Shown here piece by piece: positions 1 to 5,878 of a DNA stretch of 5,980 nucleotides (its first letter is position 1; each line of letters opens with the position of its first letter). Below the pieces are notes generated by a model, which did not search any database, was not told the DNA's origin, and saw only the letters and a list, made by a program, of their open reading frames with translations. Made by a program: the position numbers and the translations under genes. This stretch comes from JAKLQJ01 sp964534135 (GTDB taxonomy: Bacteria; Elusimicrobiota; Elusimicrobia; Elusimicrobiales; UBA9959): the NCBI GenBank assembly GCA_964534135.1, contig CAZHQC010000125.1, forward strand, positions 1 through 5,980. Direction: 5' to 3'.

Positions 1-4
1 TATA

Positions 5-2005
5 TTACTTTCCGCCCCAAATTTTTCCTTCATGGCAGAAGTTTTTTCTTTCAACAGCTCCCGTTCCAAAAAATGCCGTTGAAGTCTTTCCTGTGGGAAT
101 ATAGCTATCTCCGGCTCTGTATTTTTCCATATAAGTGGCCAGAATGGCGCCATGTCCTGATTGAGAGCATATGGAGGGGGTTTGATAACAGAGAAAGTAT
201 CTTGCTTCTTTTTCTGTCTTAACAATTCTTAAATAATCTTTTTCGGGAGGCATTAAAACCTCAATGGGACAATCTGTGGCTTTTAAGAGCCAGGTAAGTT
301 CCGCGCCTATTATTTCTCGGTACCCATCTTTTCGAAGTTTTCCAATTTCTTCATTTTCCTTTTCTTGGCGGGTATTGGCGGGCGGTTTTTCATAAGGCAT
401 CAGCCAACTTTTTTTGCTTTCAAGGGCCTCCCAATAAGCCACTAAGCCTTCATTCGTTAAATTGCCTTTTTTATCAAATATTATGGCGCCTTTTTTATCC
501 CTTAAAACAAAAACGGTTTTAAGATTTATTTCCTTTTTTTCAAAAAATCTTATAGCTTCTCTTGTCATAAGCCATCGATAAGATTGAAATCCTCTGGCAT
601 TTAAAAGAAGTTTGAATTCCCCTGCCTTGTTTCTGGTGTTAATAATATTCCTCGTTAGAATTACATTCTTGTCTTTCAAGTAATCCACGGCATATCTATT
701 TTCAGCTTGCTTTATTAAATGGAATAAATCTTTTATATCTTTGTTTAAAGTTTCAGTTTTTTTATCTATACATAGGCGTAATTTCATTTCTGCCAGGATA
801 TCTTTGTTTGACATCGTTTTTACTTTCAGTTCTTTAATCTTTAGGTTTATGGGAGTATTGCCCGGCTCGACTTTTATTATACGTTCATAATAGTAAAGCG
901 CTTTTTTATGATTTGAGTTTTTTTCATGGCATTTGGCTATTTTTAAAAGGGCATTTGTATCCACTTTATTTATTTCAAGAGATTTTTGATAATGAAATAT
1001 GGCGAGTTTATTGTTTTTCATTTTTGAGTAAATATCGCCTATTTTTATTTGGCAAAACGCGCGAATTTCTTTTGGAGTTTGTTTTGCTTTTGCAGTTGTT
1101 TTATAGGCATCTATGGAGTTTTCATATTTGCCGAGCCGCCTGAGAATATCAGCTGAAAATATTCTTGCTTTTGAATTGAAGTTATCCATCTTTAGGCAGG
1201 TGGAAATTTGAGCATAGGCTTTTTCAAGTCTGTCTGAAGCGGAATAGGTATTAGCTTTGCCAATGCATTTTTTAACCTTCATTCTTTTTGCCGTTTTTGT
1301 TTTCTTTTGTTTAAATTTGTCTTTTTTAGCAAGTTTGTTTTTTGCTATTTTAATACGCTTTAAAATAGTGGAGGCAAATAGCGTATTTTTTGCGCTCGGA
1401 GGAAGAAGCCGGAAAGCTTTAAGATAATTTTTAAGCGCCAGATTGTTCTTATTGGCTTTTAAATATTCTTCAGCCAAAAGATAACGCGCCTTATAATTAT
1501 TTGAGGATAATTCCACTTCTTGTTTAAAATACTCCATTGTCTTTTTAGAGTTTTTTGTTTTCCCATAGGTTAAGCCTAATTCTCTATAAATAGGGTAAGC
1601 TATGGGTTCAAGCAGTAAGGCTTTTTTACAATTTGCTAGAGCCTTATTAATTTGTTTCTTGTTTCTATAATACTTGCATAAGGCGAGATAAGGGATATAA
1701 TTATCGGTAGTTTCTTTCAGGGCCGTATCGGCTGTTTTTAATAAATCCTCATAATAAGGAGAGGGGGAATTTTCAGGCAGGATTTTAATAAAGAAAAGAA
1801 AAGCTTCTTTATCTTTATGATTATTTTTAAAACATTTATCAAAAGAATAAAGCGCCAATTGAGTCTTTCCGTTTAAATAAAGTTGCTCGGCTTTTGCCGC
1901 TTCTTTTGCGCAATCCGGCGCGACCGGAGGTTTTGTTCCGGCTGAAAGCGGCAAAGGTTTTAACAATAGCAGCGCTAAAGCAATTTTTTTTAGAACGGAT
2001 GACAT
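5..2005 (-). CDS. Exported TPR-repeat protein with unrecognised C-terminal domain
   Basis: This 666-residue protein probably acts as an envelope-located scaffold or binding protein; no enzymatic role can be assigned. Residues 1-22 look like a Sec signal peptide (K6, K7, then a hydrophobic run to about L15, with possible cleavage near LSA/G); there is no lipobox Cys. Two blocks of degenerate tetratricopeptide repeats follow, at about 33-203 and 247-383, with TPR-like spacing of small and aromatic residues (such as YYRNKKQINKALANCKKAL). A very basic Lys-rich linker (about 216-246) separates them. Residues about 400-666 form a separate domain that I do not recognise, with C579, C606, C613, C657, H618 and H658 and a Gly-rich tail. 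The ATG overlaps the dcd stop codon as TAATG and has no clear Shine-Dalgarno sequence, so translation is probably coupled to dcd. It is the last operon gene visible; what lies beyond position 5 is unknown. Confidence 0.85.
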   Translation of the reverse strand: MSSVLKKIALALLLLKPLPLSAGTKPPVAPDCAKEAAKAEQLYLNGKTQLALYSFDKCFKNNHKDKEAFLFFIKILPENSPSPYYEDLLKTADTALKETTDNYIPYLALCKYYRNKKQINKALANCKKALLLEPIAYPIYRELGLTYGKTKNSKKTMEYFKQEVELSSNNYKARYLLAEEYLKANKNNLALKNYLKAFRLLPPSAKNTLFASTILKRIKIAKNKLAKKDKFKQKKTKTAKRMKVKKCIGKANTYSASDRLEKAYAQISTCLKMDNFNSKARIFSADILRRLGKYENSIDAYKTTAKAKQTPKEIRAFCQIKIGDIYSKMKNNKLAIFHYQKSLEINKVDTNALLKIAKCHEKNSNHKKALYYYERIIKVEPGNTPINLKIKELKVKTMSNKDILAEMKLRLCIDKKTETLNKDIKDLFHLIKQAENRYAVDYLKDKNVILTRNIINTRNKAGEFKLLLNARGFQSYRWLMTREAIRFFEKKEINLKTVFVLRDKKGAIIFDKKGNLTNEGLVAYWEALESKKSWLMPYEKPPANTRQEKENEEIGKLRKDGYREIIGAELTWLLKATDCPIEVLMPPEKDYLRIVKTEKEARYFLCYQTPSICSQSGHGAILATYMEKYRAGDSYIPTGKTSTAFFGTGAVERKNFCHEGKIWGGK

Positions 2006-2568
2006 TACTTTTTTTTGAATATTCTGGGTAATGTCACGCCTATTTGTTTTTGATATTTTCCTTTTCTATCTTTATATGAAGTTTCACAGACTTCATCCGA
2101 GCCCAGGAAGAGAAGTTGAGCAATCCCTTCATTGGAATATATTTTAGCGGGTAAGGGCGTGGTATTGGAAATTTCTATGGTAAGATAGCCTTCCCATTCC
2201 GCTTCAAGCGGTGTTATGTTTACCACTATGCCACAACGGGCATAAGTGCTTTTTCCTATACAAAGCCCTGTAATATTTCTCGGTATTTTAAAATATTCAA
2301 TGGTTCTGGCCAAGGCGAATGAATTGGGAGGAACAATACAATAAGGAGCTTTTATATCCACGAAAGATTTCTCGTCAAAAGCTTTCGGGTCTACAAGAAC
2401 ATTATGAACATTAGTGAAAACTTTATATTCATCGGCAACCCTGATATCATAGCCATAAGAAGACAGACCATAGGAAATTTTATTTTTAGCGACTAATTTA
2501 TCCACAAAAGGAGATACCATTTTGTGTTTTTTGCACATTTCTCTTATCCAACTATCCGGTTTTAACAT
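2005..2568 (-). CDS. dcd: dCTP deaminase
   Basis: This enzyme deaminates dCTP to dUTP and ammonia, supplying dUMP for thymidylate synthesis; the family forms cytoplasmic homotrimers. From ATG 2568 the product is 187 residues, normal for the family. Visible hallmarks are the N-terminal SYGLSSYGYDIRV block (32-44), the GKSTYAR motif (105-111), whose S107 and R111 match catalytic Ser111 and Arg115 of E. coli Dcd, and E132 in LTIEISN, matching the general base Glu138. The central NITPLEAEWEG segment differs from the VTAHRIDPGW form of E. coli and resembles the form I recall from a broad set of other bacterial Dcd proteins. An in-frame TTG at 2580 would add four residues, but that TTG lies in the ribosome binding site, and family alignment begins at MLKPDSWI. 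The gene overlaps the upstream synthase by 7 nt and ends in a TAATG overlap with the TPR gene. Confidence 0.95.
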   Translation of the reverse strand: MLKPDSWIREMCKKHKMVSPFVDKLVAKNKISYGLSSYGYDIRVADEYKVFTNVHNVLVDPKAFDEKSFVDIKAPYCIVPPNSFALARTIEYFKIPRNITGLCIGKSTYARCGIVVNITPLEAEWEGYLTIEISNTTPLPAKIYSNEGIAQLLFLGSDEVCETSYKDRKGKYQKQIGVTLPRIFKKK

Positions 2569-3392
2569 GACTTCCTCCAAGCTTTGTAAATGGCTTTCAG
2601 TTTTTCAAAGCCATTTAGTTTTGTTTTAAATTTTAAGGACTCGAAATTGCTTTTTTCTATTTTATCCAATATGGCTTTATATAATTCGGCCATAATTAAA
2701 AGCGGCAGCAGTTTTTTCTTTTTTGCCGGATCTGTAAATTTATCCAGACTCTTATAATAACCGCGAGCGCGCGAAGCTTCAAACTTCATTAATTCTATAA
2801 AATTGTCAGAGTAAGTTAAATTATTTAAATCTTTTTTGCTTACGCCAAATTTTTTCATATCTTCGGCGGGAAGATAAATCCTGTTTAATTTAATATCTTC
2901 AAAAACATCTCTCACTATATTGGTGGTCTGAAGCGCGTAGCCTATGTTCTCCGAAAATTTCTCCGAGTTTTCGCTGTCATAACCGAATATATCCAGGCAT
3001 AAAAAAGCTACCGCGGAGGCGACGCGATACATATAGGCTTTAAGTTCATCAAAACTTTGATATTCATTTTTGCTCATATCCATTTTCATGCCGTCAAGTA
3101 TAAGCAGAAAATGTTCTTTTTTTAAATTAAATTTTTTTATGGCTTTTAATAGATTTTCCGTTACCGGTAAGGAGGGTTTGTTTTTAAAGGTGTTTTCAAT
3201 TTCTTTGCCCCACTTATTTAATTCCGCTTCTTTTATGCTTTGAGGGGTATTTAAATCATCGGCAATATCATCCACAATCCTACAATAGGCATAAACGCTT
3301 GATAAAGCAAATCTCTGAGTTTTATTTAAAAAGAAAAAAGCGGGCTTAAAGTTTGAGCCGGTTTCATAGTTTTTTTGAGAGGGTAAAGACAT
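2562..3392 (-). CDS. Squalene/phytoene synthase family protein, HpnD-like
   Basis: This family joins two prenyl diphosphates head to head, making presqualene diphosphate or squalene from farnesyl-PP, or phytoene from geranylgeranyl-PP. The 276-residue product has normal family length and both Mg-binding aspartate motifs: DDIAD at 41-45 and DVFED at 162-166, the latter followed by NRIYLP (170-175). YRVASAV (122-128) resembles the VASAV form I associate with HpnD (presqualene diphosphate synthase) more than the VAGxVG of phytoene synthases, so HpnD-like is the better guess; the product stays uncertain. No partner gene (hpnC, hpnE, crtI, shc) is visible. I chose ATG 3392 because it forms TAATG with the clostripain stop and leaves a typical N-terminus. 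The longer reading starts from a TTG at 3431 inside the clostripain gene and adds 13 atypical residues. No good Shine-Dalgarno precedes the ATG, which suggests coupled translation. Confidence 0.88.
   Translation of the reverse strand: MSLPSQKNYETGSNFKPAFFFLNKTQRFALSSVYAYCRIVDDIADDLNTPQSIKEAELNKWGKEIENTFKNKPSLPVTENLLKAIKKFNLKKEHFLLILDGMKMDMSKNEYQSFDELKAYMYRVASAVAFLCLDIFGYDSENSEKFSENIGYALQTTNIVRDVFEDIKLNRIYLPAEDMKKFGVSKKDLNNLTYSDNFIELMKFEASRARGYYKSLDKFTDPAKKKKLLPLLIMAELYKAILDKIEKSNFESLKFKTKLNGFEKLKAIYKAWRKSC
2572..2578 (-). promoter_or_regulatory. Ribosome binding site deciding the dcd start
   Basis: On the minus strand GGAGGAA sits just before ATG 2568, with 5 nt between GGAGG and the ATG. 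It lies inside the last codons of the upstream synthase gene. It overlaps the alternative TTG codon at 2580, which therefore belongs to the Shine-Dalgarno region and is not a credible start. It is the strongest ribosome binding site in the operon. Confidence 0.8.
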
Positions 3393-4801
3393 TAATCTAT
3401 GGTTTTTAGGTATTCTATGAATTTTTCCCAATTTGTAGTTTTCGCAAATTCAAGTTTCCCATAGGTATCTTCATACTCTATCAATGTTCCGGTTTTACCG
3501 GGAATATGAATGGCTATGCCATGGGTTCTGGAATAATCTTTTCCGGTCCTGTCTTTTCCAAGGAAAACATTTTTAATCACTAAATTATTATCGATAAAGT
3601 TTTGCAAGGTAATACCGGCGGATTTTAAGGCTTTAGAGCCTTTGATATTTTTATCCAAATTTTCATTTACAATTTTTACAAAGTCATAAATATCTCCGTA
3701 AAAAGAAATTTCTTTTTCGGGATCTGTAATATCATCTCCCACTTCAAATCTAAGCACCTTTTTTTTTGCTTTGCTCATAGCTCGGCGGTCATCTGTTTTC
3801 ATTGCAATGTCGGCCCAAGCAGAGATTTTTTCCCCAAAGGCTTTCATCATCGAGCCTCTTATGGCTGAAAGTTGAGTGCCATATTTTGTCTTTTCAAGCA
3901 TATCGGCATATTCAGGTCTTGAATACATTTCCTTAAATGTATCCACTAAAAATATTCCCGCTTGCTCCGCCGTGGCTTGAGAATTAGCAAGCATTAGGCG
4001 GTAAAAGTCCTCAAAATTGAAACTGGGCAATTGTATTACTTCTTCAGCACCCACTATAATATCGGCATAATCTTTTATTTGATAGCTTACTTCCGCCATT
4101 TGCATAAAACAAGCCATACTGGCATACATATCGACCTTACCGGTTTTTTCAAATATTTTATGCATCTCATTAGTTCTTATATAATTGCCGGTGGTAAAAT
4201 CGTGTGATATGGATTTATCTCCGGAAGGTTCTTTTTGCTCATCTACATGAGAGGCGGACGGTGTTGCGGGATCAAGCCAGCCCCAGCCATGATCCCATAT
4301 TATGAGCATGGTTTTTTTTGCGGGATAATTTGCTCTGGCCCATTGAATAAAATTAGACGCTTGGCGCCAATCTCCCATATCTTTATCGCCCAAATCCATT
4401 AAAACGGGCGAAGTTATTTTTTCCATATTCTCGTCTTTAACTACGAGATATCTTCTTACTCCTGACCAATCTCCATCAGCTGTGGTATCGTTTTCTATTC
4501 CCTTGGAACGACCTAGTTCAACGACAATTTTTACCTTATCATTGGAGCCTATGGACTCAAATCTATTCATATCATTAAGCGCAAATGGCTCTATATTGCT
4601 TTTTCCATTCATGTAAACCATTATGAGCCAATCTGTAGAAGATGTTTTTGTTTCTTCGGCAATTGTTTCAACATTTGTGTTGCTCTTAGAGATGTTAATA
4701 ATCTCTTTTAAATTTGGGGAATTGAGGATGATTTTTTCGTAAGCGTAAATATTTGCGGAAAGGAAGGTTAAAGCTGTTAAAATCGCAAGTTTTTTTATCA
4801 T
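3392..4801 (-). CDS. Exported clostripain-family cysteine peptidase (C11)
   Basis: Family C11 enzymes are secreted cysteine endopeptidases, often Arg-specific and activated by self-cleavage. The 469-residue protein has a signal peptide (MIKK, hydrophobic core, likely cleavage after IYA at 20). After a low-complexity linker (about 38-56), the catalytic domain begins with DWLIMVYMNGKSN (57-69). The catalytic His is H171 in IIWDHGWGW, and the nucleophile is C231 in YASMACFMQMAEVSY, spaced and surrounded as expected. The protein is probably periplasmic or secreted; substrate and specificity cannot be read from the sequence. Minus-strand AAAGAGGT (4805-4812) lies just before ATG 4801. This is the first gene of the operon; its stop overlaps the next start by one base. 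I found no confident -35/-10 pair upstream, but a palindrome at 4873-4890 may be a control site. An adhesin or toxin role would be speculation. Confidence 0.92.
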   Translation of the reverse strand: MIKKLAILTALTFLSANIYAYEKIILNSPNLKEIINISKSNTNVETIAEETKTSSTDWLIMVYMNGKSNIEPFALNDMNRFESIGSNDKVKIVVELGRSKGIENDTTADGDWSGVRRYLVVKDENMEKITSPVLMDLGDKDMGDWRQASNFIQWARANYPAKKTMLIIWDHGWGWLDPATPSASHVDEQKEPSGDKSISHDFTTGNYIRTNEMHKIFEKTGKVDMYASMACFMQMAEVSYQIKDYADIIVGAEEVIQLPSFNFEDFYRLMLANSQATAEQAGIFLVDTFKEMYSRPEYADMLEKTKYGTQLSAIRGSMMKAFGEKISAWADIAMKTDDRRAMSKAKKKVLRFEVGDDITDPEKEISFYGDIYDFVKIVNENLDKNIKGSKALKSAGITLQNFIDNNLVIKNVFLGKDRTGKDYSRTHGIAIHIPGKTGTLIEYEDTYGKLEFAKTTNWEKFIEYLKTID

Positions 4802-4872
4802 AAGACCTCTTTGTAGGGTTTGAGAAAGTAATTATTTATCAGAGTCGTAATTGGTAATACTTTACAAATAAT

Positions 4873-4890
4873 TATTGATAGGAATCAATA
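4873..4890. promoter_or_regulatory. Palindrome, possible operator of the operon
   Basis: TATTGAT and ATCAATA form a perfect 7-bp inverted repeat around a 4-bp centre (AGGA), about 72-89 bases upstream of the clostripain start. The size and symmetry suit a site for a dimeric helix-turn-helix regulator. Its role is inferred from position only; no regulator gene is in the window, and such AT-rich palindromes also arise by chance. Confidence 0.35.
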
Positions 4891-4906
4891 TGATCAGGCT
4901 TTTATA

Positions 4907-4958
4907 GCCTTTTCATAGCGCAACAGTGCGACAGCGCGGAAGCGCGACAGTAAAAAAA
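4907..4958 (-). repeat. Octamer-based repeat element, left copy (inverted)
   Basis: Read on the minus strand this is T7 followed by five 8-bp units: ACTGTCGC (4944-4951), GCTTCCGC (4936-4943), GCTGTCGC (4928-4935), ACTGTTGC (4920-4927) and GCTATGAA (4912-4919). The reverse complement aligns with 5687-5730: the first 15 bp (4944-4958) match exactly, followed by 5 substitutions and one extra 8-bp unit in this copy. Just outside, CTTTTATAGC (4899-4908) and CTTTTCATAGC (4909-4919) repeat the distal end. Confidence 0.75.
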
Positions 4959-4980
4959 TGCAAAGGGGTTTCTCTCTTAC

Positions 4981-5002
4981 GAACTTATGAGCTTATGAAC
5001 TT
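4981..5002. repeat. Short period-8 tandem repeat
   Basis: GAACTTAT (4981-4988) and GAGCTTAT (4989-4996) are followed by a partial third unit, GAACTT (4997-5002). The unit differs from the CTGTCGC octamers next door but has the same 8-bp period. It lies upstream of the VOC promoter and has no coding role that I can see. Confidence 0.6.
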
Positions 5003-5027
5003 TAAAAAGGTATTAAGTGTATTATGC

Positions 5028-5056
5028 TTGACACAATATTTGATAGTGAATAGAAT
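5028..5056 (+). promoter_or_regulatory. Sigma70-type promoter of the VOC gene
   Basis: A perfect -35 box TTGACA (5028-5033) is separated by exactly 17 bp from TAGAAT (5051-5056), which matches the -10 consensus at 5 of 6 positions. Transcription would begin near 5063, leaving a leader of about 50 nt. TAGAATAA recurs at 5080-5087; that second copy is too close to the start codon to be a useful -10 box for this gene. Confidence 0.75.
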
Positions 5057-5101
5057 AATCAATGTGGTGAAAAAAGGTGTAGAATAACAAACTATGCTAC
5101 A

Positions 5102-5107
5102 GAGAGG
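5102..5107 (+). promoter_or_regulatory. Ribosome binding site deciding the VOC gene start
   Basis: GAGAGG ends 4 nt before ATG 5112. The in-frame ATG at 5094 has no Shine-Dalgarno at proper distance (the nearest, AAGGTG, ends 14 nt upstream), and this ribosome binding site would lie inside its coding sequence. The start at 5112 gives the N-terminus MNPNKLVPEL, which is typical for the family. Confidence 0.65.
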
Positions 5108-5111
5108 TTTC

Positions 5112-5531
5112 ATGAATCCGAATAAACTGGTTCCCGAATTGACGGTTCTCGATTTTGAGAAGGCAATCCAATTTTATATCGAAATCCTTGGGTTTCGTAT
5201 TTCCTATGAGCGAGACGGCCCACGCTTCGTCTATCTTGAGTATGAGTCGGCGCAAATTATGATCGAGGAAAGTCATGCTGGCGCTTGGAAAACCGCCGAA
5301 CTTTCTCCACCCTTGGGACGAGGTGTGAATTTTCAAATCGAGGTTTCAGATGTGAACTTAATATTGGATAAGTTGGCAAAGGCAAAGTATTCGCTCTATC
5401 GTGAACCGCGCGATGTATGGTATCAGTCTGCGGCAGGTGTCGAAGGACAGCGAGAATTTCTTGTTCAAGATCCAGATGGATATCTTTTGCGCTTCACGCA
5501 GTATCTTGGAACGCGCGCTAAGGCGGCATAA
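5112..5531 (+). CDS. VOC-fold protein, bleomycin-resistance/glyoxalase-like
   Basis: The 139-residue product belongs to the vicinal oxygen chelate superfamily, in the branch annotated as bleomycin resistance proteins; characterised members are dimers that sequester bleomycin-type glycopeptides. Evidence is the two beta-alpha-beta-beta-beta halves, NKLVPELTVLDFEKAIQFY near the N-terminus, GFRISYERDGPRFVYLEY, GRGVNFQIEVSDV in the second half, and the closing FLVQDPDGYLLRFTQYLG. Binding of bleomycin itself is not established; many relatives have other or unknown ligands. The gene is read opposite to the operon, stands alone and has its own strong promoter. By hand count it is about 46% GC, against about 27-47% in sampled neighbouring lines, and inverted repeats flank it. 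These points suggest horizontal acquisition, though no recombinase gene is present. A longer reading from ATG 5094 would add six residues but is less likely given the ribosome binding site. Confidence 0.88.
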   Translation: MNPNKLVPELTVLDFEKAIQFYIEILGFRISYERDGPRFVYLEYESAQIMIEESHAGAWKTAELSPPLGRGVNFQIEVSDVNLILDKLAKAKYSLYREPRDVWYQSAAGVEGQREFLVQDPDGYLLRFTQYLGTRAKAA

Positions 5532-5543
5532 TTAATTACTCTG

Positions 5544-5558
5544 CTGCGAACTTCGCAG
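5544..5558 (+). other. Small hairpin behind the VOC gene
   Basis: CTGCGA (5544-5549) pairs perfectly with TCGCAG (5553-5558) around a 3-nt loop, beginning 13 bases after the stop codon. Only two T residues follow, so it is not a standard intrinsic terminator; it may help end or protect the transcript. Confidence 0.4.
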
Positions 5559-5686
5559 TTGAGCTCGGACATTCAGTGGTATGAATATGGATTATGTTAT
5601 TGAAAGTCTAATTGTAAAATACAGTGTTCTGAAATCGTCCACCCTGGTCCGACTTCCGCAGTTAAAATAAAAAATAAAAAATTTTG

Positions 5687-5730
5687 TTTTTTTACTGTCG
5701 CTCTTTCGCACTGTAGCTCTATAAAAATGC
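5687..5730 (+). repeat. Octamer-based repeat element, right copy
   Basis: T7 (5687-5693) is followed by the units ACTGTCGC (5694-5701), TCTTTCGC (5702-5709), ACTGTAGC (5710-5717) and TCTATAAA (5718-5725), then AATGC. The first 15 bp are the exact reverse complement of 4944-4958, and the similarity continues to the end of the element. It has one octamer fewer than the left copy. Confidence 0.75.
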
Positions 5731-5843
5731 GCTTGTTCTGTTTCTGTTTTTACTGCCTCACTGGTACCTGTCGCGCTGTAGTACTGTAGCTCTATAAAAA
5801 TGCGCTTGTTCTGTTTCTGTTCTTTGTTTTTACTGGTGACCTG
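5710..5843 (+). repeat. Two tandem copies of a ~73-bp unit
   Basis: Positions 5710-5748 and 5783-5821 are identical over 39 bp, offset by 73 bp. The similarity resumes later in the unit: CTGGTACCTG at 5761-5770 corresponds to CTGGTGACCTG at 5833-5843, with small insertions between. The second copy is also preceded by octamers (CCTGTCGC 5767-5774, GCTGTAGT 5775-5782). Because 73 is not a multiple of 3, any frame across it reads the copies differently, which argues against coding. Confidence 0.85.
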
Positions 5844-5861
5844 CAACTTGTGGCTGGTGAC

Positions 5862-5878
5862 TTCCGCCTTTGGCGGAA
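5862..5878. other. Perfect 7-bp hairpin abutting a stop codon
   Basis: TTCCGCC (5862-5868) and GGCGGAA (5872-5878) pair around a TTT loop. On the minus strand the hairpin begins directly after the TAA of the partial gene (5879-5881). No T-run follows on that strand, so it resembles a 3'-end stabiliser or a dispersed GC-rich palindrome more than a canonical rho-independent terminator. On the plus strand T-rich sequence follows within about 20 bases, so it could serve the VOC transcript. Confidence 0.5.

Larger units (their letters stand above)
4802..5111. other. Divergent intergenic region between operon and VOC gene
   Basis: About 310 bases lie between the diverging start codons at 4801 and 5112. 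From left to right they hold the clostripain ribosome binding site, a palindrome (4873-4890), a short inverted repeat AGGCT/AGCCT with a 5-nt loop (4896-4910), an octamer repeat element (4907-4958), a second period-8 run (4981-5002) and the VOC promoter (5028-5056). No credible small gene was found. The operon promoter must lie here, but candidates such as TTGATT or AATAAT do not pair at proper spacing. Confidence 0.7.
5532..5878. other. Repeat-rich intergenic region, convergent genes
   Basis: About 347 bases lie between the stop of the VOC gene and that of the partial minus-strand gene. They hold a small hairpin (5544-5558), a loose inverted repeat (TCGGAC 5565-5570 with GTCCGA 5647-5652; GTGG 5576-5579 with CCAC 5639-5642), an A/T-rich stretch (5664-5693), two octamer repeat copies and a GC-rich hairpin at the right edge. 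I see no believable gene; the open frame here is made of repeats read in different frames. Confidence 0.7.

Noticed and set aside
913..1143. Plus-strand open frame of 76 codons
   Set aside because: It lies wholly inside the TPR gene on the opposite strand. Its Phe/Leu-rich translation is what antisense reading of Lys/Asn-rich codons gives.
2569..2580. TTG start giving Dcd four extra residues
   Set aside because: The TTG overlaps the GGAGGAA ribosome binding site, and Dcd homologues begin at the MLK-type residue encoded at 2568.
3393..3431. TTG start giving the synthase 13 extra residues
   Set aside because: The extension lies inside the clostripain gene. The ATG at 3392 overlaps that gene's stop as TAATG and fits the family N-terminus.
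4896..4913. Intrinsic terminator (AGGCT/AGCCT stem plus T-run)
   Set aside because: The stem is only 5 bp, four T residues follow, and no plus-strand gene ends upstream; it is better explained as the edge of the repeat element.
4900..5000. CRISPR array
   Set aside because: The repeats are 8 bp and directly adjacent, without regular unique spacers, and no cas genes are present.
5097..5336. Minus-strand open frame of 79 codons
   Set aside because: Antisense shadow of the VOC gene, whose family identity is clear on the plus strand.
5532..5570. Integron attC site behind the VOC gene
   Set aside because: VOC genes occur in integron cassettes and GTTGAGC (5558-5564) fits GTTRRRY, but no RYYYAAC partner lies at the required upstream position and no integrase is present.
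5592..5846. Minus-strand open frame of 84 codons
   Set aside because: It runs through the 73-bp tandem repeat, whose two copies are read in different frames; it has no family resemblance or ribosome binding site, so it is chance.
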